DNA of 62,149 nt from positions 1-62,149 of the IMG/VR virus record IMGVR_UViG_3300020027_000007, one strand, 5' to 3'. Positions 40,511-50,768 of the stretch are shown one piece after another. The first letter of the stretch is position 1. Every line of letters starts with the position of its first letter. The translations under genes were made by a program, and so were the position numbers. This DNA is from a virus. The notes beneath the pieces were generated by a model that saw only the letters and a program-made list of their open reading frames with translations, ran no database searches and was not told the origin of the DNA.

Positions 40511-40744
40511 ATGAGCAACGAACTGCGCTGCCCCAACGGCATCAAGTTTGCTGAACTCTCCCAGGAGTTCATCGAGGTGAAATGCCGGTCAAAGCGGTGT
40601 GGTGCGGGGCCCGGCGTCGTGGTGATCCATCGCTTCACTCACGAAGGTAGTTTCATCGCAACACAGCGTTTCCGCGATCCAGCATTTAGAGAAGAGGTGA
40701 AGACACATGCCACTCGGAACAGCACTTCCCTACGGTCTGCGTGA
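40511..40744 (+). CDS. Small zinc-finger (Com-like) protein
   Basis: 77 aa from ATG 40511. LRCPNG near 5 and VKCRSKRCGAG near 23 resemble the four-cysteine finger of Mu Com-type translational regulators. It overlaps the tail tube gene start, so it could affect translation of that gene; this is inference. Confidence 0.6.
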   Translation: MSNELRCPNGIKFAELSQEFIEVKCRSKRCGAGPGVVVIHRFTHEGSFIATQRFRDPAFREEVKTHATRNSTSLRSA

Positions 40745-41246
40745 CGTCAAGGTTGCCCCCATGGATCCTGCGGGCGTCATTGGGACCATGGTGGACCTGC
40801 CCAACAGCCAGACGCTCTCTTTCACGGAGAACGAGGACTTCCAGGAACTGCGGGGCGACGACAAAGTCGTTGCCAAGCGGGGTTCTGGGCCGACGGTCGA
40901 CTGGACCCTCGACAACGGCGGTATTTCGTTGGAGGCCTACGCCATCATGAATGGCGGCACGGTGGTCTCCAGCGGTATCACCCCGGCCATGAAGAAGAAG
41001 TACTCCAAGCTGGGTACCGATTCGAAGCCCGACTTCTGGGCCGAAGGCCAAGCCATGAGCGAGTCTGGCGGCGACTTCCACGTCACCCTGTACCGCTGCA
41101 AGGCGGACGGCGGCATCGAGGGAGAGCTCACCGACGGCGAGTTCTGGGTCACCAGTGCCAGCGGTACCGGCATTGCAGACCTGGCGAACAAGCTGTACGA
41201 CATGGTGCAGAACGAAGTCGCGTTGGCCATCGTCCAGCCCGCCTGA
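40707..41246 (+). CDS. Major tail tube protein
   Basis: 179 aa, directly before the tail assembly chaperones. Beta-rich with LPNSQTLSFTENEDFQELRG and FHVTLYRCKADGGIEGEL, in the usual place and size of siphophage tail tube proteins. Codons are G/C-ended, suggesting high expression. Confidence 0.8.
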   Translation: MPLGTALPYGLRDVKVAPMDPAGVIGTMVDLPNSQTLSFTENEDFQELRGDDKVVAKRGSGPTVDWTLDNGGISLEAYAIMNGGTVVSSGITPAMKKKYSKLGTDSKPDFWAEGQAMSESGGDFHVTLYRCKADGGIEGELTDGEFWVTSASGTGIADLANKLYDMVQNEVALAIVQPA

Positions 41247-41300
41247 GCAATACCCCAGTAGTAGCCCGAGGCAACTGAATATTTTGAGAGGACCACACGG

Positions 41301-41951
41301 ATGGCAGCCTCAACTGCACCGAAGAAGAAGAAGAGCGGCAACCCTGCGAAGGTGAACACCGGCCGCAACTGGAAGCGGAACAAGGGCGAAGAGCTCACGC
41401 TTCCCTCCGGCAATACCGCACTCGTGAAGCGTCCGGGTCCGGCTGCCTTGCTCAGCGACGGGCTTCTCCCGGACACTCTGATGCCCATCGTTCAGCAGGC
41501 CATCACCAAGGGTAAGGGACTTCGCCCCCAGGACACGGCCAAGATGATCGAAGACCCGGCCGCCATCGCGGGCATGCTCGACAGCATGGATCGCCTGATG
41601 GTGAAGGTGGTTGTTGCTCCGACCGTTGCCTATCACAAGTGCTGGAAGCCTGCGCCGGACGCCATCGGTGGGGTGACGCTCGGTCAGGCTTATGGTGCCG
41701 GTGAATGGCAGACCATCGATGACGAACAGCGCGACGGAGCAACTACTTGCTCATGGTGCAGTCAGGTGCACCCCGACGGGGACGAGGTCATCTACAGCGA
41801 CGAGGTAGACCTCGACGACAAGATGTTCATCTTCCAGTACGCGGTCGGAGGTACGCGCGACCTGGAACGATTTCGTAGCGAACACGCTGCTGGTATGGGA
41901 GACATTTCAGATGGCTCGGGAGATGAAAGTACGCCCGAGTCAACTGATTAA
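41301..41951 (+). CDS. Tail assembly chaperone, short form
   Basis: 216 aa upstream of the tape measure. It has a Lys/Asn-rich start, FIFQYAVGGTRDLERF near the end, and an acidic tail after 41895. Part of the ribosomes should shift frame to make a long form ending at 42156. The middle contains CSWCSQVHPDGD, an inserted possible zinc site. Confidence 0.82.
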   Translation: MAASTAPKKKKSGNPAKVNTGRNWKRNKGEELTLPSGNTALVKRPGPAALLSDGLLPDTLMPIVQQAITKGKGLRPQDTAKMIEDPAAIAGMLDSMDRLMVKVVVAPTVAYHKCWKPAPDAIGGVTLGQAYGAGEWQTIDDEQRDGATTCSWCSQVHPDGDEVIYSDEVDLDDKMFIFQYAVGGTRDLERFRSEHAAGMGDISDGSGDESTPESTD

Positions 41952-42156
41952 CCTAGACCCCTCGGAAGAGCTGGCTGTTTACTGCTTCGATAGAGCAATC
42001 AATGCCTTCGGGGATGCACTCATGGCAGACCTGAAAGACATAGAAGCGAAGAACAAAAAAGAAGCGCAGTTGAAGACCCAGAGCATTCTCAGAAGGTGGT
42101 TGCCGGAGGCAAGGTCGGGCAGGCCGAACCGAAGTCCAGCTAAGAGAAGCGGATAG
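41809..42156 (+). CDS. Frameshift extension of the tail assembly chaperone
   Basis: This frame is open from 41809 and has WETFQMAREMKVRPSQLINL followed by YCFDRAINAFG, a pattern familiar from the second half of actinophage tail chaperone fusions. Relative to the short form it is +1 (equivalently -2), not the more common -1. The join most likely lies at 41892-41899, where GGT-A-TGG-GAG would give GWETFQ. No independent ribosome site fits the internal ATG at 41911. Confidence 0.72.
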   Translation, partial: TSTTRCSSSSTRSEVRATWNDFVANTLLVWETFQMAREMKVRPSQLINLDPSEELAVYCFDRAINAFGDALMADLKDIEAKNKKEAQLKTQSILRRWLPEARSGRPNRSPAKRSG

Positions 42157-42160
42157 GTCA

Positions 42161-44986
42161 ATGGCCGGAGATTACAATCTCGGGACAGCCCGGGGAAAGC
42201 TCGAGATTGATGCTGCTGGCGCGGAGAAAGGTGCCAAGCAGGGCGAGAAGGCCGTTGAGGGGTTCACCGGCAAACTGACCAAGGCGGGTCCGGGTCTCGC
42301 TAAGGTCGGTGCCACCATTGGTGGCGTTGGCGTCGCTATTGGCGCGGCGTTCGTCGGAGCCGTTAAGAAGGCTGCTGATTTCGAGAAGGGTCTTTCCGCC
42401 ATTCAGGCGGTCTCTGGAGCTACGGCTCCGGAGATGGAGAAGATTAGGCAGAAGGCTCTTCAGCTAGGTGCCGACACCTCCTTCTCCGCCGGTGAAGCTG
42501 CCTCCGCAATGGAGGAGCTCATCAAGGCCGGTCTGCCCATTGAGGATGTTCTCAATGGCGCTGCAGACGCGACCGTAGCGCTTGCCGCTGCTGGTGAGAT
42601 TGAGCTGCCCAAGGCAGCCGCTATCGCCAGCAATGCGATGAACCAGTTCTCCTTGACGGCAGCGGAGATGCCGAAGATTGCGGACCTCATCGCAGGTGCC
42701 GCGAACGCTAGCGCAATTGACGTTAGCGACTTCGGCCAGTCCCTCTCCCAGGTCGGCGCGGTGGCTAACCTTGCTGGTCTTTCCTTCGAGGACACGGCAA
42801 TTGCGATTGCTGAAATGGGCAACGCGGGTATTAAGGGCAGCGATGCCGGTACCTCGTTGAAGACCATGCTCAGCAACTTGCAGCCGACCACCAAGAAGGC
42901 TGCCAACCTCATGAAGGACCTCGGTATCATTACCGAGCAGGGGTCCAACCGCTTCTATGATGCCCAAGGCAACCTTAAGTCGCTCAAGGACATCCAGCAG
43001 ATTCTCCAGGACAGCACCAAGAACCTGACGGCTGCACAGAAGCAGAGTGCCCTCCAGACCATCTTCGGTAGCGACGCCATTCGGGCAGCGGCAGTCCTTA
43101 CGAAGAACGGTGCCAAGGGCTACGACGAGCTCGCCACCAACATGAAGAAGGTGACGGCTGAGCAGGTAGCGGCTGCTCGTCAGAACAACCTCTCCGGTGA
43201 CATGGAGAAGCTGAGCGGAAGCCTGGACACGGTCGCCATTCAGATTGGCACCATCTTCCTCCCAGCCGTACGGGATCTCGTTCAGGCATTGGGTTCTCTG
43301 GTCAACTGGTTCAGCAACCTGAGCAAGGGCACCCAGAAGACCATCGTCATCATCGCAGCAATTCTCGCGGTGGTGTTGATCCTTGTCGGGGGAATGATTG
43401 CCTTTGCCGGTGCCATCGGCATCGTGCTGGCTGCACTGGCTCCGCTGGCTGCGGTCATCGGCATCACGGTCGGGGCATTGCTGGGCTGGATTGTCATCAT
43501 CCCCATCATCATTGCAGCGGTCGTTGCCCTAGTTGTCATCATCATCAAAAACTGGGACAAGATCAAGGCGTTCACCATCAAGATTTGGAACGCGGTAGTT
43601 GCGTTCCTCAAGGGTGTTTGGTCTGACGTCGCTGGCTTCTTCAGCAAGGTCGGTGGCAGCATCGCCGACTTCTTCGTGGGCCTCTGGGAAAAGGTGTCCT
43701 CGGCAACCACCTCCGCCTGGAACGCGGTGTTCGGGTTCATCAAGGGCATCCTCACCGACATCGCAGGCTTCTTCACCGGCATCTGGAACAGCATTACTGC
43801 CGCGCTGACGGCAGCCTGGAACGGCGTGGTTGCTTTCGTGACGGCGGTTCTCAGCACACTGCTGTCCGTGCTGATGGCAGGGCTCAACCTGATCCTCGCC
43901 CCCTGGCGTGCATTCTGGGCGGTGTTCGGCGGCCTCATCACGGCGGTATGGAACCTCATCGTCGCAGTGGTCACACTAGCCGTCAAGGCGTTGCTGTACG
44001 TCATTGTGACGGCGTTCACCACCATCCTCAGCGCAGTGATTTCAGCGCTCGGGGCAACGAGAGACTTCTTGGTCTCCGTATGGAACTTCATCGCAAAGAT
44101 GGTGTCTACTGTTGTCGGCACTATCGTTTCCGTTGTCGTGAGCAAGTTCAACGAAGCGAAGACTGCTGTCATCAGCATCTTCACCGCAGTGAAGAACTTC
44201 CTCACTAACGTGTTCGTCGCAATCTTCAACTTCATCAACCCCAAAGTCGTTGCGATTAAGAACGCGATCGTCACGGCATTCACAGCGGCTAAAAACTTCG
44301 TTGTAAGCATCTTCAACGCGGTGGCCAGCTTCGTTGCCAGCGTGTGGAACGCCATTGTGGCCAAGGTCAGCGGTCCAGTCAACGCGGTGAAGAATGTCAT
44401 CGTTAGTGGCTTCACCGCAGCCAAGAACACTGCCACCAGTATCTTCAACTCCATCCGAGACGCAATCGGAAATGCCATCAGTACGGCATACGACAAGGTC
44501 GCCAGCATCGTCGGCAAGATTCGCGGCGTGTTCAGCGGCGCGGCAAGTTGGCTGGTCAACGCAGGCCGCGACATCATCATGGGTCTGGTGAACGGCATCA
44601 CCAGCCGCATCAACGCCGTGACGGACAAGCTCAAGAAGCTGACCGACATGATCCCGAAGGTTAAGGGCCCCGAGCAACGAGACAAGAAGCTGCTGAAGCC
44701 CAACGCTGGCTGGATCATGGACGGCTTTGTCGGAGGCTTGGAGGACGGCGTCGCAGACGTTCGCAGAGTGCTAGGTGGGCTAACTGGTGCCCTACCCACT
44801 TTTGTACCGGTCTTCGGGCAGGCGGTCGGGGATGCGGGCGGACGCAGCAGCCTCGGTGCCCAGGTGCCGGTACAGCAAGGCGAAGGCACGGTCATCAATC
44901 TCCATTCCTACAACCCGGTCGGCAAGAGCGATGTGGAAACTCTCAGCGATGAGGTTACCCGGCTCGCAACCCTTGGAGTGCTCTGA
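42161..44986 (+). CDS. Tape measure protein
   Basis: 941 aa. The N-terminal ~350 residues form the conserved tape-measure head (AVSGATAPEMEKIRQKALQL, TSFSAGEAASAMEELIKAGL). Several hydrophobic helices follow at about 390-460, then repeated amphipathic segments (WNAV/F-x-K/G), and a C-terminal GWIMDGFVGGLEDGV. By the usual ~1.5 angstroms per residue it predicts a tail near 140 nm. No lytic domain is seen. Confidence 0.93.
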   Translation: MAGDYNLGTARGKLEIDAAGAEKGAKQGEKAVEGFTGKLTKAGPGLAKVGATIGGVGVAIGAAFVGAVKKAADFEKGLSAIQAVSGATAPEMEKIRQKALQLGADTSFSAGEAASAMEELIKAGLPIEDVLNGAADATVALAAAGEIELPKAAAIASNAMNQFSLTAAEMPKIADLIAGAANASAIDVSDFGQSLSQVGAVANLAGLSFEDTAIAIAEMGNAGIKGSDAGTSLKTMLSNLQPTTKKAANLMKDLGIITEQGSNRFYDAQGNLKSLKDIQQILQDSTKNLTAAQKQSALQTIFGSDAIRAAAVLTKNGAKGYDELATNMKKVTAEQVAAARQNNLSGDMEKLSGSLDTVAIQIGTIFLPAVRDLVQALGSLVNWFSNLSKGTQKTIVIIAAILAVVLILVGGMIAFAGAIGIVLAALAPLAAVIGITVGALLGWIVIIPIIIAAVVALVVIIIKNWDKIKAFTIKIWNAVVAFLKGVWSDVAGFFSKVGGSIADFFVGLWEKVSSATTSAWNAVFGFIKGILTDIAGFFTGIWNSITAALTAAWNGVVAFVTAVLSTLLSVLMAGLNLILAPWRAFWAVFGGLITAVWNLIVAVVTLAVKALLYVIVTAFTTILSAVISALGATRDFLVSVWNFIAKMVSTVVGTIVSVVVSKFNEAKTAVISIFTAVKNFLTNVFVAIFNFINPKVVAIKNAIVTAFTAAKNFVVSIFNAVASFVASVWNAIVAKVSGPVNAVKNVIVSGFTAAKNTATSIFNSIRDAIGNAISTAYDKVASIVGKIRGVFSGAASWLVNAGRDIIMGLVNGITSRINAVTDKLKKLTDMIPKVKGPEQRDKKLLKPNAGWIMDGFVGGLEDGVADVRRVLGGLTGALPTFVPVFGQAVGDAGGRSSLGAQVPVQQGEGTVINLHSYNPVGKSDVETLSDEVTRLATLGVL

Positions 44987-45894
44987 TGGTAACGACGAGC
45001 AAGTGGCCCATCACTGTCGACGGCACACGGCTAGACTCCCTTGCCTGGAACGTGAGTACGCGAGGTGGCCGAGATGGAATGCCGCCGATTGCCGGTGCCG
45101 ACATCGACACCGAAATGCGTGACGGCACGCTCTGGGTTCCGAACAAGAACTTCGGTCCGGGTAAGCTCGTGCTCAAGATGTGGGTGGGCGGTACCGACGC
45201 TGACGGAGCCGTTCCCGTAGGCAACGATGACTACAAGAAGTACATCACGAACTTGGACAGCTTGAAGCGCATGTTCGCGGTGCAGCATCGCCTTCTGGAT
45301 GTCCGCCAGCAGTTCGACATCGCGGGAACCATGATTCGACAGTCGTTGTGCACCATCAATACCGTTATCACGCCGGAGATGTTCAGCGCATATCCCTACA
45401 CCGCAACGTTCGCGGTGGAGCTGGATGTGCCGGGTGCCTTCAGCCAAGACGTTGCTGACAGCAACTACGACTCGCAAGCCGTAGGTCAATTCCCCGGAGG
45501 GGTGCCAGCCAACACGACGATCACCCTCCCGGCTCCCTTCCCGCAGGCCACGGCTCCGATGAGAAAGATGTACTTGGTGGTCGATGGTCCGGCTACTAAT
45601 CCGAAGATTCTGGACCCCAGAAATGGGCACTCGATTCAGTACAACGGAGTCGTTGCCAACGGCTCCCAATGGGTTGTGAACACAACCACTTGGACCAGTA
45701 AGGTGGGCATCGGCATCGCCTTCACAGACACGGGAACTGACGTGTACGCACAGACCGTGGCTCAAGGCGGGCACATGCCAGCAGCACTGTTCGGTATCAC
45801 GGCCGATCCAGCCGGTGCGCAAGTACGCATTGAAGGGTCAGCGTTCGGAGCGGCTACTCGTCTCCGTATTCGTACGAAGCTCCAGTACCTCTAA
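44986..45894 (+). CDS. Distal tail / minor tail protein
   Basis: 302 aa, start overlapping the tape measure stop. N-terminal SKWPITVDGTRLDSLAWNV and a beta-sandwich pattern with MFSAYPYTATFAVELDVPG fit siphophage distal tail (Dit-like) proteins. Synteny strongly supports the role. Confidence 0.8.
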   Translation: MVTTSKWPITVDGTRLDSLAWNVSTRGGRDGMPPIAGADIDTEMRDGTLWVPNKNFGPGKLVLKMWVGGTDADGAVPVGNDDYKKYITNLDSLKRMFAVQHRLLDVRQQFDIAGTMIRQSLCTINTVITPEMFSAYPYTATFAVELDVPGAFSQDVADSNYDSQAVGQFPGGVPANTTITLPAPFPQATAPMRKMYLVVDGPATNPKILDPRNGHSIQYNGVVANGSQWVVNTTTWTSKVGIGIAFTDTGTDVYAQTVAQGGHMPAALFGITADPAGAQVRIEGSAFGAATRLRIRTKLQYL

Positions 45895-45905
45895 GGAGAC
45901 GAGAA

Positions 45906-47003
45906 ATGGGAACTTCTTACCCAGGGGGTTTCGACAACTTCGTTAACCCAACGGCCGTCGATAACCTCAACACAGCAACGAAGATTCACCACGACCAGCA
46001 CACGGATGTCAACTTGGCCGTGCGCGCCATCGAACTGGAGCTGGGCCTCAACCCCAAGGGCGTGAAGACCAGCGTTCGGGCTCGCTTGGACGACATCGAT
46101 ACCGCCTTCACTGGGCTGCAAACGACTGCTCAGAAAGGAGTTGCGGGTGGCTACGCTGGACTTGATGGCGGTGGGCAACTAGCTCAGAACGTTGACGCTG
46201 GCAAAATGACCAGCGGCACTCTCCTCGTTGCTCGCATCCCTAACATCTCCGGCGCAAAGGTGCTCGGTCCTTCGGGCGGTGGAGCTGCCATTCCGCTCGA
46301 CGCAGTGCCTGCACTTGCTGCGGCCAACACGACGTCGGGCGTGTTCACCATTGCTCGCATCCCAGTAATTCCGCTCGCTACCGGTGTCTCGGGTATTTTG
46401 CCTGCGGCAATGATCCCCAGCTCCGTTACCAGCAACGCGAACAGTCAGGTCGTTGCAGACGCAGCAGCTAGGTTGGCTATTCCACTCATCAGTCGAGTCG
46501 ATGGCATGCTGGTGACTCAGCGCACGCCGTTCTCCTTGTGGGTATGGCGAGCAGACAACAGCACCTGGAACCAAATCGGGGGAGCTCCAGGTGCACCCGT
46601 CCAGGTTGAAGACACCACCGACTACCTTGCCTTGAGCAACACCACCTTCGCGGCGGGAACCAACCTCGGCACAGCGTTCACGGCACCGGCAAGCGGCAGC
46701 ATCTTCATCACGGTGTCTGTGCACATGGAGGGAAACCTCGCGAACAACCTTTGCTACTCCACGTACGAAATCAAAACCGGAGCAAGCATCGGAGCTGGCA
46801 CTGCCGTCAACACGGTGACCACGGAAGAAGGCGTCGGCGTTGGCAGCCAGGGCGGCGTCACCCGCATCCGTTCTAGCGCACGGAATCTGCATACCGGCCT
46901 CACCCCCGGTGCTTCGTACAACGTGCGCGAGAATCACATCGTTACCGCAGGCAACTATGACATCTTCAGCCGCAAGCTCCTGGTTGAGATGGTGGCACAG
47001 TGA
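45906..47003 (+). CDS. Minor tail protein, possible fibre/receptor-binding
   Basis: 365 aa. The N-terminal HHDQHTDVNLAVRAIELELG is followed by short glycine-rich repeats (GGYAGLDGGGQLAQNVDAGK; ARIPNISG; ARIPVIPLATGVSG) typical of trimeric actinophage tail fibres, and a C-terminal beta sandwich (about 220-365). Probably contacts the host surface or the baseplate. Confidence 0.72.
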   Translation: MGTSYPGGFDNFVNPTAVDNLNTATKIHHDQHTDVNLAVRAIELELGLNPKGVKTSVRARLDDIDTAFTGLQTTAQKGVAGGYAGLDGGGQLAQNVDAGKMTSGTLLVARIPNISGAKVLGPSGGGAAIPLDAVPALAAANTTSGVFTIARIPVIPLATGVSGILPAAMIPSSVTSNANSQVVADAAARLAIPLISRVDGMLVTQRTPFSLWVWRADNSTWNQIGGAPGAPVQVEDTTDYLALSNTTFAAGTNLGTAFTAPASGSIFITVSVHMEGNLANNLCYSTYEIKTGASIGAGTAVNTVTTEEGVGVGSQGGVTRIRSSARNLHTGLTPGASYNVRENHIVTAGNYDIFSRKLLVEMVAQ

Positions 47004-50000
47004 CTACCGGCTACGACGCACCCATCGGGTACGACTCGGACATCAACTACGACGGCGGCCCTTCCGTTGTCACGAGCCTCCAACTGCCCACATGGCATCT
47101 GGAGGTTCTCAACCCGTTCACTCTCGTTCGTTCACCGTTGCCTGAGGCAAAGATTGACAGCATGAGCTTCGAGAGCTCTGCCGTCAGCGCTCTCAGCTTT
47201 ACTGTTGCCCAAAGCACCGTTGGGGCCAGCCTCTGCAACGACCTCGCAATCGTTGAACTGAAGGCGAACGGGCAGCAGGTCAAGGACGGCCGATGGATCC
47301 TGCGGGGGGCCGGGTGGAACGAGGGGACGGTCGCCAAGTTCAAGCAGTTCACTGGCCGTCACCTCCTCTGGGATCGCCTGGAGCACACGGTCGTTCAACC
47401 AGGCGTTCGAAAGTTGTTCACGACAAAGACTCCGGGCTACATCCTGAACGAGCTCTTCGCCGACGCGCAAGCCCGAGACGTTGGCTTCTTCGACACGTTC
47501 ACGTGGGATTTTACCGCCACCCTGGACAGCAACGGCAACGCGTGGCCGACGCCTCTCGGGTCGTTGGAGTACTTGCCCACGGCAAAGTACTCGGACATCG
47601 TCGGCAACCTGGTCGACAAGGGTGTCGTGGAGATTGCCCTTCTGGGCAACGAGATTGTCTTGACCGTGCCCAGCACTGACGGAGTCGTCACTCCAGCTTT
47701 GCTTGTCGTGGGCAAGGATGTCACAGACGCACCGCAGCAGTCCAGCGCGGACAACCTGCTCAGCGATGTCGTGGTACTTGGAGACGACGGCATTACTGTC
47801 GTGCGCGAGAACACGGAGACGCGGGCAGCGTACTGGCGGGAGGAGGGTGGCATCAGTCAGGGCGGCACCAAAGATGTCGGAACCCTTAGCATCTTCGGGG
47901 ATGTGGCCCTCAGCGGTGGGTCCGCCCCCAGAGTGCAGAGAACGTATGGGCTGGTCATTACCCAGGACCGCCCGTTCTTGCCTCTCCGGGACTACTCCGT
48001 CGGGGACTGGGTGCGGGTACAGCACGCGGTGGGAGGTGCGCCGAGCTATCGGGTGAAGCAGGTTGTGTTCAAGCGCGAGAAGGGTGCCTACAGCGGAACC
48101 CTTGTTTTGAACGACAAGTTCCTTGAGAACGAGCTGCGGTTGACCAAGAAGGTTGACGGCATCATCGGTGGGGCAACCATCACCGGCAGCGCTCAGACCT
48201 CCACCCCGGACGCCGACAAGGACACCACCAAGCCCAATCCTCCGACCGGCACTGTCGCATCCACACAGACGTACGTGGACGACCAGGGACGAACGATGGT
48301 AGCGGCAACCATCTCAACCAATCCGCCACTTAACAACGTTGACGGGTCACTGTTCCTGGACCCCGGCGAGTACCGGCTGGCGTGGAAGTACACCGACGAA
48401 CCGACGTCGGCCTGGCGGTACGTTCAGCAGCAAGACCCCTTGTGGTACATCAGTCCTCTAGAACCCGGGCGCAACGTCACGGCCATTGCAGCGGCCATTG
48501 ACAGCTCGGGTAACGGCAGTCTCTACTCGGACAACTACACCTTCGACACGGCTGTAGACACCACCCCGCCTCCGGCCCCCGCAGGACCGTTCCTTAGTTC
48601 GATGCTTCGCATGTTCATTGTTGAGTGGAACGGACTTACGGGCACCGGCGGTGTAATGCCGTCGGACTTCCATCATATTGAAGTGTGGAGTTCTGCGGTA
48701 GCCAACTTCACGCCGGAGCTGGATGGCGACTATCACGGCACGATGGTTTCAGCCGGGCAGATGTACATCACGGCGTATGGCTACAGCTTGGGCACCGAGG
48801 TCTACTTCAAGTTCGTTGCCGTTGACAACAGCGGTAACCGCAGTGTGCCGGGAACTGAGAATTGGCGTCCGCTGGTTGGTGTCGTTGGCAACGATGTGGT
48901 TGCTGGCACTATCACGGCCAACCATCTCGGTGTCGGAAGTGTTACAGCGCAGGCCATCAATGCTGGTGCCATCACGGCTGACAAGATCTCTCTTGGTGGC
49001 ACCCAGAACCTTGTCGCGGACCCGAGCTTCAATAACGCCGATTGGCGAGCCCAGCGGTTGACGACCAAGTGGTGCGAGAACCCCACCCGGTGGTTCTTCA
49101 AGCCGGGTAACCGCAACGGCTATTACTTGCAGGCTCTTTCTGTTCCAGATGGAACTAACGGTGGCCGCATGTACATCACCGACTGGATCTTCTGCCAGTT
49201 GGGCGAGACGTACTACGCGGGCATCTACATGAAACAAGGGGAGTTTGCCCCTAGCGCTGCGGCAACCATCCGGCTGGGTGTGGAGGTTACGTACGCTGAC
49301 GGTACCATTGAGAGCGACGGTATCAATTACCTGCCGGACACGTTCTGGCAGAAGTACGGCTACCGGTTCATCATCCAGAACCCCGTGTGGACCAAGGTCA
49401 GGTTCTTCGTACGCGCCGACAACATCAGCGCTGGCGACATTGTCATGGACGACTGGGAAGTTCGCAGCGGCGTCGGAACTACGGAGTATTCTGGCAGCCG
49501 TGGCCTCCTTGACAACCTCGGGTTGTTTGCTTGGGACTCGGCGGAGAACAACACCTTCTCGCTCGACTTCCGTACAGGAGACATGGTTGCTAAGGGCTCC
49601 CTTCAGTCGGGCTTCTCCGGCAAGAGAACCATCGTCAATCCTGGTATCACGAACCTGCCGGAGATTCGGTTCTATCCAACGTCTGGCGACTTCTTCGGAT
49701 ACATCAACAGTTCCGACAATGCGGACTTCCCGTTCGTTGGCGTCAATGCACCTGACATCAATCCGTCCGCGAACTGCATGGTTCTGTACGACAACAACAT
49801 CGGTTGGATTATTGGGCAAGTAACGAAGATAGGTGGTGTCGCAGCCGGTGCTGCGGTCAACGGCTGGGGTGCGGGCACGGCTGCGTACATCCAACTCACC
49901 GGCAGGTTGGGTGGTGGGGCTTCCGGCAACGACACGTTCTCCAGCTATGTATTTAAGAACTTAACTCCGACTGGTGGAGCTGGAAGCAACAACTTCTCTG

Positions 50001-50227
50001 TTGTATTGACCAAGCCACCGGCTGCGGTTGCTGGTCAGTGGATTCTTATCTATTCCCTTCAAAGGAATGCCGCGCAAAGATTCTTTGATGTTGTTACTGC
50101 GATCACGGCAACGACCGAGCAAGTATCTCTTTATGCTTCTTCCACGGATACGGTTCTTAACCCAGTTCTGACAACTACGCCTTTCCAGATCAGGCACGTA
50201 TGGATTAGGAGTGATGGCGATGCCTAG
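47000..50227 (+). CDS. Large minor tail protein (baseplate hub/fibre)
   Basis: 1075 aa. The first ~400 residues fit a siphophage hub: FTVAQSTVGASLCNDLAIVE, DRLEHTVVQPGVRKLF, then SYRVKQVVFKREKG. A fibronectin-like region (about 410-640) and a carbohydrate-binding-like beta domain (about 690-840) follow, then a beta-rich tip. Domain calls after 400 are by pattern only. It likely forms the tail tip and binds cell-wall carbohydrate. Codon use drops in GC content near the 3' end (49900-50227), perhaps a recently exchanged tip. Confidence 0.8.
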   Translation: MTTGYDAPIGYDSDINYDGGPSVVTSLQLPTWHLEVLNPFTLVRSPLPEAKIDSMSFESSAVSALSFTVAQSTVGASLCNDLAIVELKANGQQVKDGRWILRGAGWNEGTVAKFKQFTGRHLLWDRLEHTVVQPGVRKLFTTKTPGYILNELFADAQARDVGFFDTFTWDFTATLDSNGNAWPTPLGSLEYLPTAKYSDIVGNLVDKGVVEIALLGNEIVLTVPSTDGVVTPALLVVGKDVTDAPQQSSADNLLSDVVVLGDDGITVVRENTETRAAYWREEGGISQGGTKDVGTLSIFGDVALSGGSAPRVQRTYGLVITQDRPFLPLRDYSVGDWVRVQHAVGGAPSYRVKQVVFKREKGAYSGTLVLNDKFLENELRLTKKVDGIIGGATITGSAQTSTPDADKDTTKPNPPTGTVASTQTYVDDQGRTMVAATISTNPPLNNVDGSLFLDPGEYRLAWKYTDEPTSAWRYVQQQDPLWYISPLEPGRNVTAIAAAIDSSGNGSLYSDNYTFDTAVDTTPPPAPAGPFLSSMLRMFIVEWNGLTGTGGVMPSDFHHIEVWSSAVANFTPELDGDYHGTMVSAGQMYITAYGYSLGTEVYFKFVAVDNSGNRSVPGTENWRPLVGVVGNDVVAGTITANHLGVGSVTAQAINAGAITADKISLGGTQNLVADPSFNNADWRAQRLTTKWCENPTRWFFKPGNRNGYYLQALSVPDGTNGGRMYITDWIFCQLGETYYAGIYMKQGEFAPSAAATIRLGVEVTYADGTIESDGINYLPDTFWQKYGYRFIIQNPVWTKVRFFVRADNISAGDIVMDDWEVRSGVGTTEYSGSRGLLDNLGLFAWDSAENNTFSLDFRTGDMVAKGSLQSGFSGKRTIVNPGITNLPEIRFYPTSGDFFGYINSSDNADFPFVGVNAPDINPSANCMVLYDNNIGWIIGQVTKIGGVAAGAAVNGWGAGTAAYIQLTGRLGGGASGNDTFSSYVFKNLTPTGGAGSNNFSVVLTKPPAAVAGQWILIYSLQRNAAQRFFDVVTAITATTEQVSLYASSTDTVLNPVLTTTPFQIRHVWIRSDGDA

Positions 50228-50750
50228 CCTTGCCGTAACGGCATTCGAGAAGCACCCTGGCAGTAGTCGGTTGTGGCTGGACAGGGGAGATGACGACACC
50301 GATGCCACCTACATGATGATCCTCCGAGACGGACATTTGGAGGCATATATGGAGGCGTATGCTCTTATGCCAGGGGAAGCTTTGGAGCTCATTCTGCTGG
50401 ATTGGTATGACGACAGCGTTGAGGTGCCGCCTTATTTGCAAGAGGATATGCGCCCCATCGTCGAGAGCATTCTCACCAAAACAGACCAGATCAACTGGAT
50501 GATTGACCGCAACGAAACGCTTGCGGCTATCACGGTAAATGAGGACACCGCCCCCGAGCTGGTGGAGCAGTGGCGGCTCCAGCGACAGCGCGAAGAAGAA
50601 GTTGCCGCAGGCCACCAACACCGAGAGGAGCTGTTGCTGGCGGAGGAGATCATGTCCTCCATGCCGGACGACAGGCTGCGGGCACCCCGCACAGACGCAT
50701 CCCCGACAACCGGTGACCAGCCGGTAGGCTTGGCAATACAGTTCGTCTAA
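50214..50750 (+). CDS. Hypothetical protein after tail genes
   Basis: 178 aa; starts at 50214 or 50220 with TTAGGAG upstream. N-terminal beta part with LILLDWYDDSVEVPPYLQED, C-terminal Glu/Arg-rich helix. Possibly a tail-fibre-linked protein by position. Confidence 0.65.
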   Translation: MAMPSLAVTAFEKHPGSSRLWLDRGDDDTDATYMMILRDGHLEAYMEAYALMPGEALELILLDWYDDSVEVPPYLQEDMRPIVESILTKTDQINWMIDRNETLAAITVNEDTAPELVEQWRLQRQREEEVAAGHQHREELLLAEEIMSSMPDDRLRAPRTDASPTTGDQPVGLAIQFV

Positions 50751-50768
50751 TCCGAGGGCAGGGCACCA

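Noticed and set aside
43282-44898. Long minus-strand frame (538 aa)
   Set aside because: Opposite the tape measure gene; low-complexity Ala/Thr/Met composition typical of a shadow frame.
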